Shown here in pieces: positions 54,345-61,735 of a stretch of DNA of 64,000 bases. The DNA comes from CAVPKN01 sp963832835. GTDB taxonomy: Bacteria > Chlamydiota > Chlamydiia > Chlamydiales > JAAKFR01. Under the pieces are notes generated by a model. It was given only the letters and a program-made list of their open reading frames with translations, had not been told where the DNA came from and ran no database searches. A program made the translations under genes and the position numbers. Positions within the stretch are counted from its first letter, which is position 1. The number at the start of each line of letters is the position of its first letter. The stretch spans positions 2,046,001-2,110,000 of the forward strand of contig CAWHVD010000001.1 of NCBI GenBank assembly GCA_963832835.1. Reading direction: 5' to 3'.

Positions 54345-54584
54345 ATGTCCTATTTATCTGAAACACGTTCACCTTCTGAAGGAGTTCGTTGCGCGCGGGC
54401 TTGTTCGGGTGTTGCCTCTGCGTTATTGCTTTCTATCACCTTTATCGTACTGGGGGCTCTAGGAGCTCAGGGGACCATCTACATGGCGCCTATAGGAGCT
54501 GAAATCATGCTTACAATCGGAACGGCGATCATCTTAGCAATGATCAGTGGAGTGATGAAGCGCATATGTAATCAAGACTCATGA
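54345..54584 (+). CDS. Small membrane protein with a bilobed hydrophobic domain
   Basis: 79 residues from ATG 54345 with AAAGGAAAC upstream. Two hydrophobic segments (ASALLLSITFIVLGALGA and EIMLTIGTAIILAMISG) separated by a short loop, N-terminus SYLSETRSPSEGVRCARACS. The layout is Inc-like. It overlaps the F-box gene by 4 nt, so the two are co-translated, hinting at a shared host-directed role (inference). Confidence 0.55.
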   Translation: MSYLSETRSPSEGVRCARACSGVASALLLSITFIVLGALGAQGTIYMAPIGAEIMLTIGTAIILAMISGVMKRICNQDS

Positions 54585-55960
54585 CTAGTGCACTAGGCCC
54601 TCCCTGCCAACAAGGAGTTGTTCCTTTTCCTGTTGAAAGCGAAAAAATTGCCTATGACTCTTTGTTAATCATTTTTACAGCTGTGATTACAGAGGGCTAT
54701 GCCCATGTATTCCGCAGCCTTTCGACCCTGGCTTTAGTGAGCAAAAGCTGGAAACAGACAGCGGATTGTTTAGAGATAGGCCGCTGCCTATTCAATCACA
54801 TGGGTTGGCGCTTTCCTAAAGAGCCTCAGATTTGGAAAACAGCTTACCGACTTCAAAGCGGTAATTTGTTCATCAATCATCCTGATTTAAAACCCACTGT
54901 GACCACCATTGCTTACCCACCGATTGCGATGATGCATCAACAAAGGTGGGCTTGGATTGAGGATAAGGGATTTATCTATTACCGGCACGGAGGTTTGGAA
55001 TTCCATGTTTGCCTATTCGATAACCCAAATGATATACTCAAGATCGCAACAGAAGCAGGTATTACGGCTCTATCTGTTTTTAAAGATCATGTAGCCTGTG
55101 GGATGCAGAGCGGTAAAATCGCCAGCTACCACCTCGAGACTTTAAAGCCCTACGCTTCATATCCGGCACACGCAGCAAAAGATACTATCCGTGAGATTTT
55201 TGAAACTCAAGATAGTTGGATTTCAGTCAGTAATACAGAAATAGTAAGATATGATCCATCTACCTCCCAAACTCAATGCCTCCTTAAAAATTATAATCCG
55301 CATATTAAAGAGCAAATCTATCCCAGCGTGCATTGTATAAATGAATACCTCTTCTTTAAGTTCGATCCGGCAGAAGAGATTGCAATATCACCTATCCATT
55401 ACTATATGTACTCTCTACGCCATCCGTATGGTCTTGAGGAAATCTCCGGTCCCAAGCATTTCTCCATGCGCCAAACACACCCATGGGGTGATCAAATCGC
55501 TGCCATTTCTTATCAAAGTAAACCGGATTATACTGGAAATAAGTACAACCAAACCCTAGATACATTCACCATCTGTCGTTTTCCATTCGACCCTCTCTCT
55601 TTTTACCGAGGAGAGCCGGAGATGAATACTATATCTCCTGTTGGATCTTCCTGTGGGCAAACAGTGACCGTTACGCACTGGAAAAAGCGCATGTTCGAAT
55701 GCTGGCAGTTCCATTTCAGAGGGGATGCCGCTTTTATCATTTGGGATGATTATGAGTCCCCTGAGGTAAAAACCTCTCTTTACCATATAGAGCTCATTAA
55801 TCTAAAGAACGAGGGGAGCATTATTTTTACACATTGTGATCCTAACATCGATATATATAAGGCAACTATCGCTAACAATAAGTTCATTTATCTACAAACC
55901 CGTCTCTCCCAGGTTGTTATATTAGATTTTCCTATAAACCCCTCAATTACTAAGTCCTGA
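54581..55960 (+). CDS. F-box protein with a probable beta-propeller
   Basis: 459 residues. Residues ~25-70 (DSLLIIFTAVITEGY..FRSLSTLALVSKSWKQTADC) match the F-box pattern that binds eukaryotic Skp1. The remainder contains repeated aromatic blades of the WD40/propeller kind (GITALSVFKDHVACGMQSGKI, RGDAAFIIWDDYE), which in F-box proteins recruit substrates. No signal peptide. It is probably a secreted effector that uses host SCF ubiquitin ligase; this is inferred from domain logic. Starts inside the stop of the small membrane protein gene. Confidence 0.72.
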   Translation: MTSALGPPCQQGVVPFPVESEKIAYDSLLIIFTAVITEGYAHVFRSLSTLALVSKSWKQTADCLEIGRCLFNHMGWRFPKEPQIWKTAYRLQSGNLFINHPDLKPTVTTIAYPPIAMMHQQRWAWIEDKGFIYYRHGGLEFHVCLFDNPNDILKIATEAGITALSVFKDHVACGMQSGKIASYHLETLKPYASYPAHAAKDTIREIFETQDSWISVSNTEIVRYDPSTSQTQCLLKNYNPHIKEQIYPSVHCINEYLFFKFDPAEEIAISPIHYYMYSLRHPYGLEEISGPKHFSMRQTHPWGDQIAAISYQSKPDYTGNKYNQTLDTFTICRFPFDPLSFYRGEPEMNTISPVGSSCGQTVTVTHWKKRMFECWQFHFRGDAAFIIWDDYESPEVKTSLYHIELINLKNEGSIIFTHCDPNIDIYKATIANNKFIYLQTRLSQVVILDFPINPSITKS

Positions 55961-56195
55961 TTTTTTTTCAGCATCTAACCTTAAGCATTTCAGAAACTTA
56001 AGACAAAGCATCTTAATACAGATTTAGCACCATCTAATCTACAATCAAACAGTTGTGTTCATAATAATTTAATTATATGTAATTAACTTGTATGAAATAG
56101 TTTAAAAAATATATTATTTATTTAAGAGACAGAATTAACCACAAACGCTTGCTAAAACTAAGCAAGCAAATTTATATATAAACAAAGGGGATTTT
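55961..56195 (+). promoter_or_regulatory. AT-rich upstream region of the Cys-rich protein gene
   Basis: 235 bp with no gene. An inverted repeat GCTTGCT-7 nt-AGCAAGC (56147-56167) sits 28 nt upstream of the ATG, followed by an AAAGGGGA ribosome site. The strong AT bias (for example TAATTTAATTATATGTAATTA) and clean ribosome site suggest a strongly expressed, regulated gene. Confidence 0.45.
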
Positions 56196-56627
56196 ATGAA
56201 AAAATTGTTCCTTATTGGCGCATCTTTGTTCAGTATTTTTGCTGCACAAAACATCAGCGCGCAAGATTGCTGCCCACCTCAAGATTGTTGCGAACAGCCT
56301 TGTGGTGAGTGTTATTGCCGCTATGTGCGCTACCAACCTTGCTACTACACAACAACACGTTGTGTTGAAGAGCAAGTGCCTTGCACAAAAAAATGCTGCC
56401 GTTATGTACAACAACCCTACCAAGTACAGCGATGCTGCTACGTTCCGCAATACTATTGCGAAACACGCTACCGTTGCTGCCCTGAGTATTATGATGTACC
56501 TGATTGCAGATGTGTAAAACGCACTATCTGTGAACCTCAAGTTAAATATGTTCCAAAATACTTTTGGAAACATGAGTGCCGTCCTGGTTGCAACACCGGT
56601 TGTAACACTGGTTACAGAGGCTGGTAA
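56196..56627 (+). CDS. Secreted cysteine-rich protein
   Basis: 143 residues with signal peptide MKKLFLIGASLFSIFAAQNISA and then about 30 cysteines, many as CC or CxxC pairs (QDCCPPQDCCEQPCGECYC), plus Tyr/Arg/Val-rich spacers (RYVQQPYQVQRCCYVPQYYC). Such proteins can be disulfide-linked in the outer envelope of chlamydial elementary bodies. No named family (OmcA/OmcB) is recognised. It has its own terminator. Confidence 0.8.
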   Translation: MKKLFLIGASLFSIFAAQNISAQDCCPPQDCCEQPCGECYCRYVRYQPCYYTTTRCVEEQVPCTKKCCRYVQQPYQVQRCCYVPQYYCETRYRCCPEYYDVPDCRCVKRTICEPQVKYVPKYFWKHECRPGCNTGCNTGYRGW

Positions 56628-56647
56628 GAAGAGTTCTATGATTTAAG

Positions 56648-56678
56648 AAGGCAGGTGGATGCGTCCTCCTGCCTTTTT
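56648..56678 (+). terminator. Rho-independent terminator of the Cys-rich gene
   Basis: AAGGCAGG(T)GGA-TGCG-TCC(T)CCTGCCTT followed by TTT: an 11-bp stem with one mismatch and a 4-nt loop, 21 nt after the stop codon. Confidence 0.85.
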
Positions 56679-56694
56679 CCCATTCTGGGATCTT

Positions 56695-56857
56695 ATACCA
56701 TTTCCAGAAAATAAAGCCATGAAGTGGTACTGGGTAACATGACAGATTTGGATGATCGTTTCGAAGCCTCTGTTTTTGCACCTAAGCGAGAAAGGATCGT
56801 TCAAAAATGGCGTGTTATACAGCGCCACTTCATGGCTTTATTTTCTGGAAATGGTAT
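56695..56857 (-). repeat. 163-bp MITE-like element, copy 11
   Basis: Reverse copy whose two arms both carry the TCATGGC inner TIR (longer pairing than most). It lies between the convergent Cys-rich and corA genes and overlaps one base of the corA stop. Confidence 0.95.
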
Positions 56858-57813
56858 TAGAGCCAACCTTTCTTCTTAAAATAATAGTAAGGCAGAACTG
56901 CAGAAAGAAGCATGAGCACCAGAGCAAAAGGGTAGCCCCATACCCAATGCAGCTCAGGTATTAGTGCAAAATTCATCCCATAGATACTAGCGATCACCAT
57001 AGGAGGCAAAAAGATTACCGCAGCGACGGAGAAAAACTTGATGATCCCGTTCTGCTCGATATCGATAAATCCGAGTGTCGCATCCAGAAGAAACTCGATC
57101 TTACTGGACAAGAATGAGACGTAATTGACAAGCGATTTGACATCTTTCTGAAGAGAGGAAACTTTAACAAGTTTTTTTTTGTCGGCCGTATCAGGAAGTT
57201 GGTTGTTATAGAAAATGAGCAGGCGATCAATTGTCACCAGGCTCTCGCGCACTTTGGAATTCAGACTCCCTGTTTTTCCAATATGGATCAAAATTTCTTT
57301 CATCTCGCGCGAGTTATTCGAACGACGGTCTTTAAAAATTTCATTAGAAATCGTATCGATCTCAGCCGAATTTAACTCTAGAATGTCGGCAGTCCTTTCT
57401 ACAATCGTGTCGATTAACCCCAAAAAAAGTAGCTGAGAGGTCAAAAATCCATTTTTAAGTATCTTCTTGAAAAAAATTTGGAATGCTTTCAACTCGCTAT
57501 ATCGGACTGTTACCATATTCTTCTTAGTAACGATAAAAGTAGTCGGCACCATGACTGTAGTGCCACTGTCGGCACTAGCGACGAGAATCGCTGCCATATA
57601 CAAGACTCCCTTATCTTCAAACAGACGGCTCGACTCTTCGATTTCGCTGATTTCGGCAAGGGAGGGCACATGGATGTCAAGAACCCGCTCAATGGCCGAC
57701 ACCTCACCTGGCTCGGGGTTGATCAAATCGTACCAAATCGCATCTAACTCAATTCCTGATCCTTTAGGAATTGGACGGATTTCCTTGGAATTTTGAGAAA
57801 GAATTTGCAGCAT
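56857..57813 (-). CDS. corA: CorA-type Mg2+/Co2+ channel
   Basis: 318 residues: a large soluble N-terminal funnel, a long helix (EIFKDRRSNNSREMKEIL...), and two C-terminal membrane segments with the YGMNF selectivity motif between FLPPMVIASI and the last helix, ending in Lys-rich YYYFKKKGWL. It mediates Mg2+ influx. Divergent from the GDPD gene with 57 nt between the starts. Confidence 0.95.
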   Translation of the reverse strand: MLQILSQNSKEIRPIPKGSGIELDAIWYDLINPEPGEVSAIERVLDIHVPSLAEISEIEESSRLFEDKGVLYMAAILVASADSGTTVMVPTTFIVTKKNMVTVRYSELKAFQIFFKKILKNGFLTSQLLFLGLIDTIVERTADILELNSAEIDTISNEIFKDRRSNNSREMKEILIHIGKTGSLNSKVRESLVTIDRLLIFYNNQLPDTADKKKLVKVSSLQKDVKSLVNYVSFLSSKIEFLLDATLGFIDIEQNGIIKFFSVAAVIFLPPMVIASIYGMNFALIPELHWVWGYPFALVLMLLSAVLPYYYFKKKGWL

Positions 57814-57870
57814 GACTAGTCGACAAGGTAAGATATCAACCTTAAATCTTCAAACCAATAATGAATAATA

Positions 57871-58734
57871 ATGGATATCTATGCCCATAGGGCAGGCAGG
57901 GGCCTCGGCCCCGAAAATACCCTCGAAGCGTGTGCGCTCTCTTTGCAGCTGGCTGTCGACTTTATTGATTTTGATATCGGCATGACCCGTGATGGCCAGC
58001 TTGTTGTCACGCACGATCTTGCCCTCAACCCGGACATCACGCGCACTCCTGATGGAAAGTTTATTACAGAAGAGCTCCCGATCTGCGCAATGAACTATAG
58101 CGAGCTTTCTACCTACAACGTTGGTAAAATCAATCCCTCCTCCCCTTACGCCTCTTATTTTCCTATGCAGCGCTCTTTTCCCTTTGCTCGGATCCCGCTC
58201 CTAAAAGAGGCAATCGAGTTTGTACAAAAGCAAGCCCGATCCCCCATCGAATTTCAAATTGAGATCAAAACCAACCCTACCCAACCCCACCTTTCTGCCA
58301 CTCCCGGGAAGCTTGCAAGAGCTCTTATAATTCTATTGAAGGAAATGGGCGTTACACAAAAAACAGAGGTGCAGGCTTTCGATTACCGATGCCTCTTAGA
58401 GTTGAAGCAGCTGGATCCCTCGATCAAAACCGCTTATCTGACCCATCCTACAGATCTTGCAGGACACGACCTGCAAAAATTCGGAGGCTCGTATCCCCGG
58501 CTTATCCATGCATTGGGGGGCTCATGCTGGGCTCCTTTCCAGATGGAGCTCACACAAGAATCCCTTCTAGAAGCGCAAGCTCTGGGTTTGAAAGTAGTCG
58601 CCTGGGGATACCCTGAAAAAGAAGGAACAGATTTTAACGCAGATCAAATCAAAAAACTCATTTCGTGGGGCATCGATGGGATTATCACCGACAGGCTCGA
58701 CGCTCTAAGCCACCTACTCCAGAGTCAAACATGA
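57871..58734 (+). CDS. Glycerophosphodiester phosphodiesterase
   Basis: 287 residues. YAHRAGRGLGPENTLEA and FDIGMTRDGQLVVTHDLAL contain the catalytic His, Glu and Asp residues of the GDPD TIM barrel. No signal peptide, so cytoplasmic UgpQ-like. It cleaves deacylated phospholipids to glycerol 3-phosphate and an alcohol. It is co-translated with a phospholipid methyltransferase-like gene (ATGA overlap). Confidence 0.92.
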   Translation: MDIYAHRAGRGLGPENTLEACALSLQLAVDFIDFDIGMTRDGQLVVTHDLALNPDITRTPDGKFITEELPICAMNYSELSTYNVGKINPSSPYASYFPMQRSFPFARIPLLKEAIEFVQKQARSPIEFQIEIKTNPTQPHLSATPGKLARALIILLKEMGVTQKTEVQAFDYRCLLELKQLDPSIKTAYLTHPTDLAGHDLQKFGGSYPRLIHALGGSCWAPFQMELTQESLLEAQALGLKVVAWGYPEKEGTDFNADQIKKLISWGIDGIITDRLDALSHLLQSQT

Positions 58735-59333
58735 ATAAACGATTTCTTTTTGCCAAACGCTTTTTGTCCCGACCAACCTCTGTTGGATCCCTTTGGCCTA
58801 GCTCACAAAAGCTAGCCCTGAGTATGATCCCATCCCCTTCTTGCTCCCAAGACCCTATCGACTATCTCGAAGTGGGGGCAGGGTCGGGAGCTTTGACATG
58901 CCGACTTGTGGAAAAACTCCGTCCTCAAGACCGACTCGATATTGTCGAAAACGACCCAAAATTCTGCGCCCTCCTACGCAAGCAGTTCGGTCATTTATCC
59001 CAAGTGACCATCCATGAACTTTCGATTTTGGACTTTACTGGGAAAAAGTACGAAGTAATCATTTCTAGCCTACCTCTCAACGCTTTTCCAGCCCATTTGG
59101 TTGCTAAAATTCTGGAACAATATGAGAGTTTGTCCAAAAAAGGAGGAGTACTCTCCTATTTCGAATACGTGTGGCTTGAAAAAATTAAACAAGCTCTTTT
59201 GTGCGGCGCTAAAGCCCAAGATTTTCGTGAAGCACTTACCCTCAAGCAACGTTTTGCCGCTCAGTATGGCAAAAAGGTCGAACTAATCTGGGGGAACGTG
59301 CCCCCTGCCCGCGTCATTCACTGCCAGATGTAA
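58731..59333 (+). CDS. PmtA-like phospholipid N-methyltransferase
   Basis: 200 residues. KRFLSRPTSVGSLWPSSQKLA is the PmtA-type N-terminus; YLEVGAGSGALTCRL is the SAM-binding motif I and VIISSLPLNAFP the (N/S)xP(L/F)-type catalytic block. It would methylate phosphatidylethanolamine toward phosphatidylcholine, a eukaryote-type lipid. A related rRNA adenine methyltransferase-fold enzyme cannot be excluded. Coupling to the GDPD gene supports lipid remodelling. The stop overlaps MITE copy 12. Confidence 0.78.
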   Translation: MNKRFLFAKRFLSRPTSVGSLWPSSQKLALSMIPSPSCSQDPIDYLEVGAGSGALTCRLVEKLRPQDRLDIVENDPKFCALLRKQFGHLSQVTIHELSILDFTGKKYEVIISSLPLNAFPAHLVAKILEQYESLSKKGGVLSYFEYVWLEKIKQALLCGAKAQDFREALTLKQRFAAQYGKKVELIWGNVPPARVIHCQM

Positions 59334-59495
59334 TACCATTTCCAGAAAATAAAGTCACAAATTGGCACTGTATAACACGTCATTTTTGAACGATCCTTTC
59401 TCGATTAGGTGCAAAAACATAGGCTTCGAAACGATCATCCAAATCTGTCATGTTACCCAGCGTCACTTCATGGCTTTATTTTCTGGAAATGGTAT
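59333..59495 (+). repeat. 163-bp MITE-like element, copy 12
   Basis: Forward copy in a convergent junction. It contributes the last base of the methyltransferase stop codon and encodes the final ~11 residues and stop of the adenylate cyclase on the other strand. Internal change: TCGATTAGGTG. Confidence 0.95.
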
Positions 59496-61487
59496 AATAC
59501 TATATACTGCAACAGGCTCATCTATCCCCTTGAGAGCAACGGCAGGCAGTTTTTCGAAATGGAATTTTTGCGGATTGGGCAACGAAAGGTACGTTTGCTC
59601 GGAAACCAAGATTTGCATCGGTCGCGCTGCAGAGCAAAGACGGGCAGCCAAGTTGACATTCGAGCCTACAACTGTGTAATTCAGCCGATTTTCAGCTCCC
59701 ATATTCCCGGAAAAAGCCACACCTGTGTGGATGCCGATCCCAATCGTGATAGGGGCGCCGTTATCTTGTCTTTCACTATTCCACTGTTTTAAATCGTCGA
59801 TCATCAAAAGCGACGCCTCAATAGCTCTCTCTCCATGATTCTCAAGATCTAGAGGTGCTCCGTATAAAGCCATAATTTCGTCTCCCACAAACTTATCGAC
59901 GACCCCGTGGGTTTCATCGACAATGCGACACATGCGGGTCATATAGGTATTGAGCAGCGTAATCAAAGCGCGCGGCTGAAGTTTTGCCGACATAGGAGTA
60001 AAACCACGGATATCGCTGAAGAGCATCGTCAGGACCCTTTCCTCCCCGCCCAACTCAATAGCGCCGCTTAAGACCTTTGAAGCGATTTCTTTTGAAACCA
60101 CCTTATTGAGCACACCACGGATTTTTTCTCTTTCTAAAAGGGATATCACCATTTTTTGAAATGAATGGGTCAATACAGCCACTTCATCGCGCCTATTTTC
60201 TGTAGAGGGCAAATGGAGCCCCTCATACTTACCAGTGCCGATCTCTTCGGAAGCGTGCGCCAACAAGGTGATGGGCTCTGTGATCTTTTTTGAGATCCGT
60301 GCAAGTAGTAGAAGAGCTAGCAGAAGCAAGATCAAAGCAACAGCTAGCAGGTTGAGAGAAATTTTGGTCACTAAAGAGTCGTGTAGCTGATTCAACAGTT
60401 CTATAATGCTCTGCATAAACGCATCTGGGGTCAAAACCGAGATCGTCAGATCAGCAATGTCAATGTTGGTGGGAGTATAAGCCTCATGGTTCCATTGCAC
60501 GTTTTGGGGAGTAAATGTCAGCTCAGTTAAAGGTAGATTTTCACCATCAACACCAAACGCTTGTAGCAACTTTTTTCCCTGGTACAAAAGAACTGGCCTT
60601 TGAAGTGTTTGGGCTACTTGATGACAAATGTTCGAAATGGAAAACCCAAGCATCATCCGTTTCTTTCCACTAGATACAACTTGAGCTAGATCCACATAAG
60701 GCCCCTCTCGACGAAAGACTACAAAAGGATCTTTTCCATGCCCTTGCTCCTCCGCCAGAGGTTGTGTAAAAAAAATATCCTGTGCTAAAAGGGCGCCTGC
60801 CCGCTTAAAATTGGAATCGATTTTGGCAATACCTGCCGCTTCATTTCGCTTTGCGATTAAAGCCCCGATCATTCTAGCCCTTTGTAACTGGACATTTTCG
60901 TGCCACTTGAGTGCCTGATAGAATTGGGACGGTGCCTCCTGTAATGAAATAGAGTGAGGCTTTTTTTCAAATGGCGTATATGTCAACGACCGAGCCTGCT
61001 GCATCCCCTCTCCATCAGATAAGAGCAGATAAGTATCATCATCCAGATAAGAGGTGGCAAAAATTGTACCCTTAATCTTGATCCACAGCCTACCTATAGG
61101 ATCCCGTGCCCACTCTGGAATGTACACCCTGCCATTTTCTTGAGAGATCACAACTGTTTGTGCACCCTCCGTAATCTGCACAAAAGCCAGCTCTGGATAG
61201 TATTCCACAAGATTTGCGGCAAGCTCCCAATTATTTTTTTCCTCTGATGGAACTGACTGCACTACAGCATTGAGCTCTGCCTCTGTCAGCAAAAAGCGAT
61301 ACGTTACCCAAGCCTCGGTCTCTTTTTGTACTTTTTGATGATAACTGCTGAGAGTAGAGTTGATGCGAGAGGCGGCTACATCCACATCTTTACGGACAAA
61401 GATTTTAGGAATAGTGTAACTCAAGATGGCGATCAACAGAAAGATCCCCCCAACACTCAAAAATAGCCTCGCCCTCAAACTCCGCAT
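59463..61487 (-). CDS. Membrane class III adenylate/guanylate cyclase with sensor and HAMP
   Basis: 674 residues: an N-terminal membrane helix (LFLSVGGIFLLIAILSYTIP), a ~330-residue extracytoplasmic sensor region, a second helix (LLAVALILLLLALLLLARI), HAMP (ISKKITEPITLLAHASEEIG) and the catalytic domain (TMLFSDIRGFTPMSA with metal Asp, DKFVGDEIMALYGAP, NYTVVGSNVNLAARL with the transition-state Asn/Arg). It makes cAMP (or cGMP) in response to an external signal. The final residues, IIPFPENKAMK, come from MITE copy 12. AAGGGA precedes the ATG. Confidence 0.92.
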   Translation of the reverse strand: MRSLRARLFLSVGGIFLLIAILSYTIPKIFVRKDVDVAASRINSTLSSYHQKVQKETEAWVTYRFLLTEAELNAVVQSVPSEEKNNWELAANLVEYYPELAFVQITEGAQTVVISQENGRVYIPEWARDPIGRLWIKIKGTIFATSYLDDDTYLLLSDGEGMQQARSLTYTPFEKKPHSISLQEAPSQFYQALKWHENVQLQRARMIGALIAKRNEAAGIAKIDSNFKRAGALLAQDIFFTQPLAEEQGHGKDPFVVFRREGPYVDLAQVVSSGKKRMMLGFSISNICHQVAQTLQRPVLLYQGKKLLQAFGVDGENLPLTELTFTPQNVQWNHEAYTPTNIDIADLTISVLTPDAFMQSIIELLNQLHDSLVTKISLNLLAVALILLLLALLLLARISKKITEPITLLAHASEEIGTGKYEGLHLPSTENRRDEVAVLTHSFQKMVISLLEREKIRGVLNKVVSKEIASKVLSGAIELGGEERVLTMLFSDIRGFTPMSAKLQPRALITLLNTYMTRMCRIVDETHGVVDKFVGDEIMALYGAPLDLENHGERAIEASLLMIDDLKQWNSERQDNGAPITIGIGIHTGVAFSGNMGAENRLNYTVVGSNVNLAARLCSAARPMQILVSEQTYLSLPNPQKFHFEKLPAVALKGIDEPVAVYSIIPFPENKAMK

Positions 61488-61735
61488 ATTCCCTTTTTTT
61501 TAAACCAAACCAGACAAGTACAAAAGGAAAAAAATTGAGTGAGCAATCACCACATAGAACCTATATCAGGGTAATCCCGCTCCTTTAGAGAGAGTTGCAT
61601 AACTCGCTTTCAGGACCAAATTTGATGATTTTGGCGCCGGTTTGGTCCCAAATGGGGTTTGGCAATTCCCCTCAAGCAATTTCTTGCACTCAATCCTTCA
61701 TCTATAGGAAACTCTATTACTTCAGATTTCTGGAG
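61488..61735 (+). other. Divergent intergenic region, adenylate cyclase / ankyrin-patatin
   Basis: 248 bp holding both promoters. On the minus strand a short coding-like stretch ending TGAKIIKFGPESELCNSL and a stop (about 61590-61665) lacks a start and looks like a gene remnant. An in-frame ATG at 61652 could lengthen the patatin gene. Confidence 0.4.

Noticed and set aside
61590..61665. Minus-strand fragment ending FGPESELCNSL as a gene
   Set aside because: No start codon and an upstream in-frame stop; at best a remnant.
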